Source: Micractinium sp. NFX-FRZ (Eukaryota; Chlorophyta; Trebouxiophyceae; Chlorellales; Chlorellaceae). Taken from it: a DNA stretch of 18,907 bases. Where the stretch lies: assembly GCA_029339195.1 (NCBI GenBank), contig JAPTJF010000716.1:1-18907 (forward strand). The letters run 5' to 3'. The position numbers were made by a program, and so were the translations under genes. Shown piece by piece: positions 1 to 10,100 of the stretch (position 1 is its first letter; every line of letters starts with the position of its first letter). The notes beneath the pieces are model-generated. The model did no database searches. It worked only from the letters and a program-made list of their open reading frames with translations, and was not told where the DNA came from.

Positions 1-45
1 CCTCTTGGGGGTCTGTATCGCAAGTTTCATTGCGGAGAAACGGAC

Positions 46-50
46 TGTAA
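46..50 (+). terminator. TGTAA motif, possible poly(A) signal of an upstream gene
   Basis: TGTAA is the usual chlorophyte polyadenylation signal. Here it lies 48 bases before the proposed ATG at 98, so it could end a plus-strand gene outside the window. It is a five-base match and may be chance. Confidence 0.2.
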
Positions 51-97
51 ACACAAACAAGCAAACAAGCAAGCACTAGCCCTTTTCACCTGTTACA

Positions 98-1808
98 ATG
101 GGCTCCCCGGCGCCTGCGCCCACGGGTGGCAGCAACTTTGAGGTGGGCCGCCCCCCGTCCGGATAGACCCATCCTTATATCTTAGACCCTTAAACAGACT
201 GTCAGAGACGTCGAGAAGCACTGCACGCATTTCTGGGGGGAAAAGTGTCGAGGGCACTTTAAGTCCGTACTTTATGAACTGCGAGGTAAGGTGCTCATCG
301 TCATCCTGCAGCACCTTGCAGTTATCGTTTTATATCGTTTTAACCTCTCATATCCCTTAGGGCGTCACGTCGGTGCAGGCTTGCAGGTAGGGCACGCCCT
401 CACAGCGAACTCCCGACGCCGGCAGCTCTGTTGAGCTCGTAAGCCTGTTGCCCGCCGGCCGTGCTGGCGATTCCGCAGAGTGCCGCCGGCGTGGAGGCCA
501 TGTTGGAGGTTGTCCCGTTGGAGGTTGAGGGTGCCGCCGCGGCAGTCCCGCCGGTGCCGCTGGCCCACTCTGAGCAGGCCTCGCGGGCACAGGCTGCGCA
601 CCTGGCGCTGTCTGCACTTGCCCTGGCCTGGTGGCTGGCCTCCCGCCGGTATGGCGGCCTCTGGCTCCGCGGCAGAAGGCTGGACCGAACTGCCCTGGTG
701 TGCACGCTTCGCCTGGGCGTGGTGTCGGTGGCCGCCGCCTGGGCGCCTCTGTACGGCGCGCCTCTCCTGAGCACACATGTTTGGCTGAACACAGAGGTGA
801 GTCTCAGGTGGCTGGAGGGGCAGCCTGGCATGAGAGAAGAATCAAAGTAGCATGCGTGGTTTGAGAACAACAGCGGAGGTGAAACCCCCCAGCACAGCAT
901 CGGAGTCATGCTGCGTCACTTAGCATGCTGCTAAGTGCTAGGTGCGCACCCCCTCACCCCCTCACCACACCCTGCTCCCAGCATTGGTGCTGACGGGCCA
1001 CCCCAATCTCACTCCCTCGTGTCCACTCTCGAACTCCCACGGCCTTCTGTTTATGGTGCAGGCCCTGGGCCTGGCAGCGCTGCCGCTGCTCCTCCCGCTG
1101 CCCTTCAAGCACCACCTGTGGTGCCAGGCCCTGGCGCTGCGTTCAGTGCTGGCACGCTTGTGCCAGCTGGCTGCGCTGCAGGCAGCGTTTCCGCACCAGG
1201 CAGCCCAGTGCATGCGCTTGGCACGCTGTGCGCGGCTTGCGCTGCTTGCATTCGTCCCCGGCGGCCTGGAGCAGCAGCAGCAGCAGCAGTCCGCCCTGCA
1301 CCCTGAGCACGCCTGCTGGATGGTCCATGTGTGGATGACCGTGATGCTTGGTTTTGGTCTGCCCACCGCCGCGCTGGCAGCCGTCGCGCAGCACCGCAAG
1401 TGGTGCCAGCGGCTGCAGCTGCTTGACCAGCAGCGGCAGCGGCAGACAGGCGCTGCGCACAGGCACGCATCAGCAGACACATCACCCGAGTCCAACACTC
1501 CGAGCGTTCGACAGCGTGCTGCCGCAGGCAACCGGCCGAGTGGCAGCAGCGGCGGGAGTCCAGGCGCCAGCAACGCCGGTGCCAGCAGCCTGCACAGCCT
1601 GCTGCCCCCAGGCCGCCCCCCCTCCGACCACAGCCCCTCGCTTTCTCACGCCAGCAGCGTCCCTGAATGCTGGCCCCACTTCTTTGTTCCCGCCCCACCC
1701 AGCCGCCTGCCATACCTCGCCTGGCTGCTCTGCCAGTGGCTGCTGCTGCTGCTGCCCTTGGGGGCGCTGGTGTGGGCAGCTCTGGAGGTGGCGGTGCAGC
1801 TGGTGTAG
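98..1808 (+). CDS. Multi-pass membrane protein, unknown family (5-exon model)
   Basis: Proposed exons are 98-142, 186-285, 361-386, 479-796 and 1062-1808, with phases 0, 1, 0, 0, giving 411 aa. The last two exons are the secure part. Exon 4 ends at a consensus GTGAGT donor and exon 5 follows TGGTGCAG, both in phase. Hydrophobic segments lie near residues 97-112, 136-155, 164-178, 219-229, 250-272 and 380-410, so there are roughly five or six membrane spans. A Gln6 run sits at 234-239 and a Ser/Pro/Gly-rich loop at about 298-375. The N-terminal 57 residues come from three short exons separated by a 43-nt, a 75-nt and a 92-nt intron. They are plausible because all phases close and the ATG context is ACAATGG, but they are uncertain. 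I do not recognise the family. It converges on the VTC4 gene. No clear TGTAA follows the stop. Confidence 0.5.
797..1061 (+). other. Intron 4 of the membrane-protein gene
   Basis: The donor is GAG followed by GTGAGT and the acceptor is GTGCAG at 1056-1061. Both ends are phase 0, joining a Thr-Glu end to an Ala-Leu-Gly hydrophobic start. A closer AG at 980-981 would break the frame. The reading frame stays open through the end of this intron, which makes a longer exon look possible, but the hydrophobic pattern begins only after 1061. Confidence 0.6.
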
Positions 1809-1893
1809 CTTTACGCAACGTGAACTGCCCCGGCATACAGCTCACTCAACTCGCCCCACACTTCTGGCATACCGGTGTCCCTGATGTTCGTCT

Positions 1894-1908
1894 TTACACC
1901 ACTTTACA
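1894..1908 (-). terminator. Two minus-strand TGTAA motifs, possible VTC4 poly(A) signal
   Basis: Read on the minus strand, TGTAA occurs at 1904-1908 and 1894-1898. They are the first TGTAA motifs I find downstream of the VTC4 stop, about 1 kb away. If used, the VTC4 3' UTR would be about 1 kb and would end close to the stop of the convergent membrane-protein gene. Confidence 0.3.
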
Positions 1909-2278
1909 AGTGCGGTTACTTACCAGCGTAAGGAAAAGGGGCGAGCTAAGGGGGGGATGGAGAGAGAGGCACGGGGTGGCCGCTGGGATGCACCAGGGCA
2001 CAGAGGGGGCGCGCGGGTGGTGGCCAGGGTGGGGCACGGGCATAGCAGTGCTGGGAACGAGTGGGGTGCGCGGGACGATCGTCAAGAAATGGGGTGGAAA
2101 TGCTGACGGGTGTGAAGCAGGGGACGTTGGGCGTGGGGGGATCTGCGGGCACAGCGCAGCGCATCGGGAAACTAGGCAGGGGGACACGAAGGGCGGGCTA
2201 TGGACAAAGAGGGACGAAATCGGGCAGTGAAAGAGCATGTTGTGTTTGGAGGACTGATCGGGGGTTTTCTGGCCAGGG

Positions 2279-2298
2279 TGCATGCATGCATGCATGCA
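2279..2298. repeat. (TGCA)5 microsatellite
   Basis: Five uninterrupted TGCA units form a 20-base self-complementary repeat in the intergenic region. A looser TGCA-rich patch follows at about 2338-2358. Confidence 0.9.
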
Positions 2299-2761
2299 AG
2301 CAGGCGGGCCAGGGGAGCGCAAGGCTGGCATGACGCGGCTGCACATGCACGCATGCAGCACGGGCATAGGTGAGCAGCGAAGGGAGGGAAAGGGAAGAGG
2401 GCAGGGTGCCGCTGGGAGACAGCGTCACGGTGCACGGGGAAGGTGGGCGGGCACAGCCCAGCGGCAGGGGCTGTCTGCTGCCACTGTTGGATTGGGAATG
2501 GGTTTGGAATAAAAAGGCACAAGGGACTGGGACTGGCTGACTGGACAGGGAACACTGCGGGCCTAGTAGATCGTGGCTGTGCGAATATGTTTTGGACCAT
2601 AGCAGGCTGACGAGCCTAACCGCCTATGCATGCAGGCAGCCGGAAGCCAGCAGCACCTGACAAAGTGGGGCGCCGGGTGGAGTGCCACTGGCAGTGGCAA
2701 GCGCGCAGTGCCGGCAGCCCAGCCCGGCTGGGTGGTGGGGAGCTGAGGAGGCACCTCCTGG

Positions 2762-2779
2762 GGCCAGCGCGCGCTGGCC
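2762..2779. repeat. 18-base perfect palindrome downstream of VTC4
   Basis: Nine bases, GGCCAGCGC, are followed directly by their reverse complement. It sits about 145 bases past the VTC4 stop, so it would be in the 3' UTR of that transcript and could fold into a hairpin. Confidence 0.7.
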
Positions 2780-2923
2780 ATGGTGCATTGCATCGAGGTC
2801 GGTGCATCGGGGCGTGCCGGGGGTGGAGGAGTTGCCTGCAGGGCCAGGGCCCGCCAGGCGGGCCGGCCCCTCGGAGACCATCAGGGGGGCCTCCACCCCG
2901 CGCGTGACAGCCGCCGCTTACTG

Positions 2924-4155
2924 TCAGAAGATCCAGACCATGGCCAGCACGTAGGCCAGGGCAAAGACGAGCAGCAGGATGACGACGAGCACGACGGGGC
3001 CGCGCTGGTCGTCGTACCGCACTGTTTGGCGGGCCAGGATCTGCGGCGGGGAGCGCGGCAGGCGAGGAATGCAAGGATAAGACTGGAAGATAGCATGGGT
3101 GGCGAGAGGGAGAAATGGGGCAGCCAGCGTGGGACACAAGGATTTGGAAGAAGGCGGTGCCGGGAAGTGAGGGTCCAATCTGGTGGCACCAACAGGGCAC
3201 AGGCGCTGCAGATGCCAGCGCCGTACATGCCGCTCGCCCACCAACCCCGAATGCACCCACACGTTCACGTGCCACCCATGCCGCCTGCCCTGCGCGCACC
3301 TGGTACGTCCTCTTTTTGTACATGAAGAGGGCGTAGGCCATGAAGAGGAGGGCCACCGGGGCAATGATGGCGCCCGACAGCTGCAGGCGGGTGGGAGGGG
3401 GGAGGAGAAGAGGTGGAGAGGTCTGGGTTTCGACAGATGCAGGGCAGCGAAGGCAGCGCAGAGAAGAGGAGGGCCAATGGGAAATGATGGCGCCCGACAG
3501 CTGCAGGTGGGTGGGAGGGAGAGGAGAGAAGGGGTCGACACTGTGCCAAATGGGGGGCGGGGCAGGGCAGCACGGGGAAGCGGAGGTCTGCGGGGGCACG
3601 CCGTGCACCCCAACTGCCCAGCCTGCACGGTGCACGACAGCCCCACCTACCCACCACAAACTCGCCACTTCGAGATGCGAATAACTTCGTTGCACGCCCG
3701 ACAACTTTTGCTGGCAAGGCCGCTTCCTACCTACTGAAGAAGCACATGAGCCCAACCCCACCCGCCCAAGACACACCCAGAAGCCAAACCCACCTTGGAT
3801 GCAAAGCAGCCCTTGTTGCCTGGCGGGCAGCTGGCGTTGCCGCCGCCCCCGGATCCGGTCATGGTGGACATGAGGCCGCTGCCGGAGAGGAGCGAGGTGG
3901 CGGTCATCATGATGAGCACGCTGCGGTCAAGGTGGGCAGGGCGGGAGCGGGTCTGGGGCCGGAACAGTAAGGAAGGCGAGAAATAATCCCACATGATCAC
4001 GCTGTGTCATGCCGCTCCCTCCTGCCGCTCCCTCCTCCCACGAGCTGCCCGCCCCACCCAGCCCCACCTGATCTGCAGCCACTGCAGGAAGGTGCGCTCG
4101 TTGGCAAAGAAGGTCTTGGGCTCCACGCGGGTGCGCACCAGCGCCTTGGCACGGC
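2924..4155 (-). other. VTC4: Exons 18-21: DUF202-type membrane domain of VTC4
   Basis: Exon 18 gives the cytosolic lead-in EPKTFFANERTFLQWLQIS, the typical VTC sequence before helix 1. Helix 1 lies at about 782-802, helix 2 at 824-843, and helix 3 at about 866-886 after the conserved RYDDQRGP loop. The protein ends only a residue or two past helix 3. The loop between helices 1 and 2 is Gly-rich and has two Cys (CPPGNKGC). The last exon starts after CCGCAG with Ile-Leu-Ala-Arg and stops with TGA at 2926-2924. Confidence 0.9.
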
Positions 4156-7100
4156 CTGCCGAGGAGGGGGCAGAGGCACGGGGAGGGGCAGGGAGGGGCT
4201 CGGTGAGAGGCTGCCACGTCAGCCAAGGCGGAGCACAGCAGGCGGGCAGCAGACGTAGCGGCTGTTGAGCAGGCTGAGGAGGTCAGGGCAGTGCGGCTCG
4301 TGGCATCGCCCCTGCCTGTGGCCTTGCCCTGCATCATCCTCTCGTGGAGTCTCCATCCATGCTTCTCCATCTCCCCAACTCACCACAGGGAGCCTCTGCG
4401 CCTGGGCCCGACCCGTTGCCGCCCGGCGCCGCCCCGGGCAGACGGTACTGCAGCGCAGCAAAGCAGGGGGCTCCTGGCTGGCTTGGCGCCTTGCCAGCGC
4501 CGCCTGGCGGTTGGCGCGAACTGCCGCCCCCGCTGCTGCACTGCGGCGACTTGAGCTCGCCCTCGGCGGCTGCAGGGGGCGAGGGGAAGCAGGCGGTAAA
4601 GGGTTCGAATGTTTGGCAGAAGTGGGGCCACGTCTTGCGTAACCTGGCCCCTGCACAGGGCCTCCTCCACTGCCATTGGCCTCCTCCCCACCCCCAGTTT
4701 CGCTCCCCTCCTGCCCCCGCTCCCCTGCCGCCCCGTTCACCACACGCTCACGCCCCCCACACTTACCCTTGTCCCCCGCCTGCCGCCCCGCCTCCAGGTC
4801 TTGGGCGCTGTCGTGAGGAGTGGAGCTGGACTGCGATTGAGAGCGGGGAGAGCCGGGCCGCGTGGGCGTTGCAGCAACAGACACCACCGCCACGGCCGTG
4901 GAAGACCGCTGCAGCTGCTGCGGCTGTGCTGCCAGCGCGTTCGGGGGCGGCGCTGGCAGGGCCGCGCTGGGAGCGGAGGGAGGCGGCAGCTCCAGCGGGT
5001 TTTGATACACGGGCCAGGTGTGGTTGCGGGGATGGTGTGTTGCTGCCGCCGCCGCCGCCGCCGCTGCGCCTGTGGCCGCCACAGCCGGCGCCCCTACTTG
5101 CGGCTGCGGCTGCCAGGCCGCACCGCGGGCACCTCCAGCCACCTGCAGGCTGCCCCAGTCGGCAGGGTGCGCAGCCGTGCAGGCAGCGCTTGCTGCCGCA
5201 TCGCCGCTGCTACCGCCGCTGCTACCAACGACTGGCACGGTTTTGTTGCGCCTCAGGAAGCGCAGGGGGGAGGGGGAGTAGGGCACTGCTGCCTCCCCCC
5301 CTGCTGCCGCCGCACCGCCCTCATCATCCTCCTGCCCCTCAAAGCCGCGAGGGAACAGCCAGGAGGCACCCTTCTGCGGAGCAGGGTCACAAGCAGCAGG
5401 AGCAGGAGGGTGGGCCACAGACTGGTGAGGAGCAGAAGGGCTCTAGTAGTGCTTCTGAGCAGGCACTCGCCTGCTGTGCCTGCCATTGCTCCGCCTAACC
5501 CCTGTGAACCCTACAACACCTTCAAGGGCAGACTGGAGTCTGTCAGTACACAAAGATTGAAATGGAACGCAGCCTTGCCTGCAGGAAGTTGTCGGCCGGC
5601 TCCGCCATCCATCCCTTCCCTTCCCCATCACCACTCCCGCTGTATAGCCAGCCTTTGACACATCAGCTATAGAACACTTGCCTGCCGCCAGGAACTCGTC
5701 TGACGGGTCCACCGTCCCTCTTTGACCCCTTCAAAACCCAAACCACCACCTTAAAAGGCAATCGGTGGCATAGCTATATGCAGCGTTTGCTTGCCTGCAG
5801 GGACTCGTCTGCCGGGTCCGCCATCTCATCCCTCCCCTTCCACACACCAACCCCGCGGTATAGCCTAGGAACATCAATACCGCAGCAAGCGCTTGCCTGC
5901 AGGAACTCGTCTGCCGGGTCCGCCATCTCCTCCCAGGTGGCGGGGCTCATCAGCTGCGGGTCGTGCTCATCTGCGGCAGGCACACGCAGCCGCACATGGG
6001 GAGGGGTCAGAAGTGGCAGATGAATGTAGAGTGTGGGGCATCGTGGGTGGATGTGGCAGCAAGCGGCAGCGCACCCAGGCACCCAGGCAGTGCACCCAGG
6101 CAGTGCACCCAGATGCCACGCACCATGCCGGGCAGGAACCATTAGAGCACGTTAAGGCAGCTGTGTTGGCCTACGCCAAGTCGCACTGCGCCCAGCAAAT
6201 TTGGATGCCCACTCCACATCAATACCCACCCACCCGGCAGGAACCAGTAGGGCACATTGAGGCAGCGGTGCTGGTAGAGCAGCGCTGCACCGTGCAGGAA
6301 CTTGGAGAACTTGGGGACGGGGAGGAGCATGCCTGCAGAGTGAGAAGCACAAGCCGCTGGGTGAGCACGATGCGCTGGGCGTGATGCGGAGCAGTGTCTA
6401 GTGCACAGGTGTACAACCATATGACTCTAGGCGCAGAGACTTGCACGCGGTAGGCAGACCAACCCGCCCCTGTGGACCTTGCGCATGCCCCAACACTGCC
6501 GCATGCCGGTGACCAGCACAACCCCGCCCTCTCACCCCCCGCCCGCCCCGGCCAACCCACCTGTCCCAAGCAGGCCCTGCACCCAGCTGGGCGGCGCCTC
6601 CTGCAGCTTGATCTCCACCACAGCATAGGGGAAGTACACCGCATCTTGCGGGGGCAGCGGGGCACCCATGTCCCTGCACATATGGGCAGCTCAGAAACAG
6701 ACCTGTGAGTGTGCACAGCGCCGGCGGCCATATCCTGAGAGAGCAGGGTTGCTGGATTGATGCAGCTACCTGTGCGTGTGCGCACACGCTTGTGGTCTGA
6801 GTCTGGGGCCACCGGCCAGAGCATTTTGCTGCTCAGGCTCAGCAAACAGCCGTGCTAACGCGGCGATGCATGCGCCCCGGCAGCGGCGCCACTTGCCTGC
6901 ACCAGTCGCCGGGCACGCGCGGCGCCCCCTCCTCCCGCACCATGTGCAGCTGCATGTCCAGGCTGATGCGCACCTGCGGGCAAAGACAGTGGGACACACA
7001 TAAGCCGTGACACTCGCATGAATATGCGAGACAATGACTTGTTTCGTTGCTGTGAAGCACAGCAGCGTGCCCAGCCGATGCGCACGGGTGGGAGCTAGGA

Positions 7101-10100
7101 GGGAAGAGCAACGTCAGCCCCTTGGTCAGCGCAAGGGTTGGGTCACAAGGCGCTGAGGTGCTGCAGAAATGCAATGCGGGCGTGGCAGCGCAGCCCCACT
7201 GGCAAGCACACCCCCTCCCCAACCTCACCCGCCACCACTGCCCCCCGCCCACCCACCAGGTTGTTGGAGCCCTCTTGGAAGGCGGTGCGCCGGTAGCAGG
7301 TGCGCACCATGGGCACCTGCACATGGGCAAGGGAGGCAACAGAACACACACCAAGCTTACTGTTTGCACCTAGAGGGCAGTGTTCCAAGCTGGGGCAAAG
7401 TGGATAGAGTGTGGAGCGCGGTTCCATCCCCGTGGGCGGGCTGAGGCATAGCACACCAGGTGGCCCAAACCACAACCTGCCCACGTCAGCAACACCCTGC
7501 CACCCGCCTGCCTGCCCTGCACTGGTCAGGAACATCTGCCGGCAATAGCACCCACCACATGGAAGGCACTTCGCCACCACCACCCACCACCCAAGGAAAA
7601 CACTTCGATTGATGCAGGCATGCTTCCACCCGCCCACCTGGCCGCCCTGCACCAGGAACATCTGGGCGTCCCGCAGGAACTCGGTTATCCTGCCCCACAA
7701 GTGCCCACCCTTTTCCGTCCCGCCCTCAGCGAGAGCAGACCCACTTCCACCCACCAAGCATGGTCTCACCCACCTGGCCGCCCTGCACCACGAACATCTG
7801 GGCGTCCCGCAGGAACTCGGCGTGTGGGCCTCCCAGCATCTCAGGGGGCGCTCCCATGCCGCCTGCACAAGTGCACGGCAGCGCAGGCGGGCGGCATGTG
7901 GTGCCGGGGCAGGAGACGTCTACAGGCCGTACTGTGCAGAGCAGGGCGGCTGGTGCTGCTTTAGTGACGCCGCAGGGGCAGGCAATCCAGCACCCCAAAC
8001 GCACCCCGGGGTGCCTGCCAGGGGCCCCTGGCAGGCCAAAGCTCCCTCCCTCCAGGAGGGTTTGCGCAGTATTCCCGCCCCACTCACTGGTGTAGTCTGC
8101 CACGTGGCACTGCGCGATGGGTGCCCGCTCCTTGTAGCTGCAGGGAGGCAGTGGGTCCAGAGGTGGGAGTCGGCATGCCACGCTCCTTGAGCACGCGGTG
8201 AGAGCAGCGCTGAGGCCCGTGCCTGCCCCTCCACCTGCGCTGATTTCCCGTATTTGTGCACCGCTCTCCACACACCAATGGACCCCCAAGCGCTGCTGCA
8301 CCACTGCCCGCCCCCCTTCTGAAGCTGTCCCATTCTCTAGCACCCACATCCTTCCCACAGCAATAGTGCCCCGCACTTGGCCCCCCACCCAAAGCAGGAA
8401 GTGCCCCCTCACACACGCCCCTCGACCCGTACCTGCGCTCCCCGGTGTACCGCTCCCGGTGCACCTTGCGCTCCACAAACACGCGCTGGCCGGGGGAGCC
8501 CACCGCACGCTCCCCATACCTGCACGCGTGTGCATGGCAGGGCGGCAGCAAGAGGTTGATGGAATGTGTATCATGGCAGGGGTGGTTTCCTCAACCCACG
8601 CCCAAGGGCGTATTCTTCTTCTTCTTCTTTATCATGGCAGGGGCGGTTTTGATGCCCGCTAGTCAAGCGCTGCCGCCGGTGCAAATGAAGCCTGCCAGCC
8701 TGCCTGCAACCGGGGCCCTCTTGCGCTCACTGTTGCAGGCAGCATGCACAGGCCATACCGTGGTAATGCAACCCTACTGCACAGCAAGCGCTGCCTGAGA
8801 AGCAAGTGTTGCCGTGCTGCCAGCCCTCCAAGCAGGCCTCTCATAACTGTAGGCGTCACCCATCCGACCCCTGAGTCCCCCTGTGTGCTCAGACCACCTC
8901 AGTGACGTCCCCCCACTCACCAGCGCATTTGCACCACCACAGTACCTCCCCCCACTCACCAGCGCAGGCGCACCACGCTGGCCTCGTCGTCCTTGCGCAG
9001 GCGGGCGTGGTAGGAGGGCATGCTAGCTGCGGGGGTGGAAGGAGAGCACGGCCAGGCGCTTGTCACAATGCACAAGGGAGTAGGGCCAAGAGGGAGAAGA
9101 AGATTACAGCCCGAGGACGTGGAGTTGGGGAAGCCAACAGGAAATTAAGCCAAAGGCACCAGTCAGGTACCATACAGTGACGTACATCGTCAGTTGGGTC
9201 AGCCGACCCCTTGCCGTCCCAGCCTGCCATCAAGCTGCCGCCGCAGGGAGTAGGGCCACCCTGCGCGCTCGCAGCAGCAGTTGAGCATCTGCCCCGCCCT
9301 GTCAAAACTAGAAAAAGATCATAACAAGAAAAGCAGCGCCCCTCCCCACCTGGGTTGTCATAGTAGACTGAGTTGATGTCGGCGCTGTCGCTGGCGGCCC
9401 CCTGGTCCCGCAGGAAGGCGACCTCAAAAGGGGAGGCTGCCAAAGGGGGGGCGGGAGTGGAAGGGAGGGTGGGTTGGAAAGGCGGGCTTGTGAGAGGAGA
9501 TAGGAAGTGGGGAGAGGCTTAGAGTTGAGTAATACGCCACGGGCCGCAGGCAAGGCACGAGGCGTGAGGTGCTGGCGCCGCTGCTTTGGGTGAGCACAGC
9601 TCTGCCCTGCTCCCCAGCAGTGCTGCCTGCCCCTGCAAGAAGGCTGCCACACACCTATCCCCAAAAGAACAATGCTCACCCTCTGTCAGCTTCTGCCGGT
9701 CCCCAAAGATGAGCACTGGCAGGTGCCTGATCACCTCCGCCTTGAAGCGCATCACGTCGGCGGGGTGCAGCCAGAACTCTGCGGGGGCAGGGGCACAGCA
9801 TGCTCTGAAAATGAGGAAGGGATGGGAGGAACGCAAGCATCGGGCTGCAGCCAGGCCTCTGGTGAAGTTATTGCTCAAGGTTGGGTGGGCGTGGTTTTAG
9901 TCGGCCCGTTCGTAACAGCCACGTGCCAGCTGGGGCAGTTCGCCAGTTCAGTTGCGCCCCACCAACCCCGCATTCCTCCTCACCCCACTCAATGTCCCAC
10001 ACACTCACTGCGCGTGACCCGCTGGAACTTGTCGGGAGGCACCCACTGCGCGGGGCGCCCCGCCAGCGCCGCAGCGTCGCTCTCTATGAGCCTGCAGCAC

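Larger units (their letters stand above)
1809..2923. other. Convergent 3' region, no gene seen
   Basis: This stretch lies between the stop of the membrane-protein gene and the stop of the minus-strand VTC4 gene. It probably holds both 3' UTRs. Open frames here are short, overlapping and without recognisable protein character. It contains five tandem TGCA units, a perfect 18-base palindrome near 2770, and a 7-base-stem inverted repeat near 2848-2864. Confidence 0.6.
5897..10091 (-). other. VTC4: Polyphosphate polymerase (VTC tunnel) exons 5-16
   Basis: Residues about 221-549 carry the known tunnel motifs in order: WVPPDKFQRVTRKFWLHP (K249), VRLRWYG (R330, R332), VFVERK (K351), SYK (K364), RTAFQ (R418), VRISLD (R430), YAVVEIKLQ (E474), VPKFSKFLHG (S501, K502). 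From memory of yeast Vtc4 these correspond to K200, R264, R266, K281, K294, R361, R373, E426, S457 and K458. The spacings K351-K364 (13) and R418-R430 (12) match the yeast spacings. All substrate- and metal-binding positions I can place are kept, so the enzyme is predicted to be active. Introns 13 and 16 in this part begin with GC. Confidence 0.9.

Noticed and set aside
93..314. Minus-strand frame of 73 codons reading IKYGLKVPSTLFPPEMRAVLLDV
   Set aside because: It looks protein-like, but has no matching exon neighbours on the minus strand, while the plus strand gives exons with consensus borders that join in phase to the membrane-protein gene. It remains the main competing reading of this stretch.
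942..1061. Translation before 1062 in the frame of the membrane protein's last exon
   Set aside because: The upstream exon ends at a consensus donor at 796, and 1062 is the phase-0 acceptor where the hydrophobic pattern resumes.
2508..2513. AATAAA as poly(A) signal of the membrane-protein gene
   Set aside because: It lies 700 bases past the stop, and green algae normally use TGTAA; a chance match is as likely.
2616..3776. A 386-codon minus-strand frame as a separate gene
   Set aside because: It contains VTC4 exon 20 and its duplicated acceptor; the rest is intron and 3' flank with no protein character.
4219..5418. A continuous 399-codon minus-strand frame as a separate gene
   Set aside because: Its middle part is VTC4 exon 17; both ends run into introns. 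A perfect GTAAGT donor and CCGCAG acceptor bound the exon.
4344..5658. Long plus-strand frames opposite exon 17
   Set aside because: They are GC-rich shadows of the Ala/Pro/Arg-rich minus-strand exon, with compositionally biased translations.
6071..6112. CRISPR-like repeat
   Set aside because: Adjacent 13-base units without spacers, inside an intron of a nuclear gene.
7635..7684. Second exon 11 copy as a mutually exclusive exon
   Set aside because: It would be 52 bases with the wrong entry phase, so it cannot replace the 89-base exon 11 in frame.
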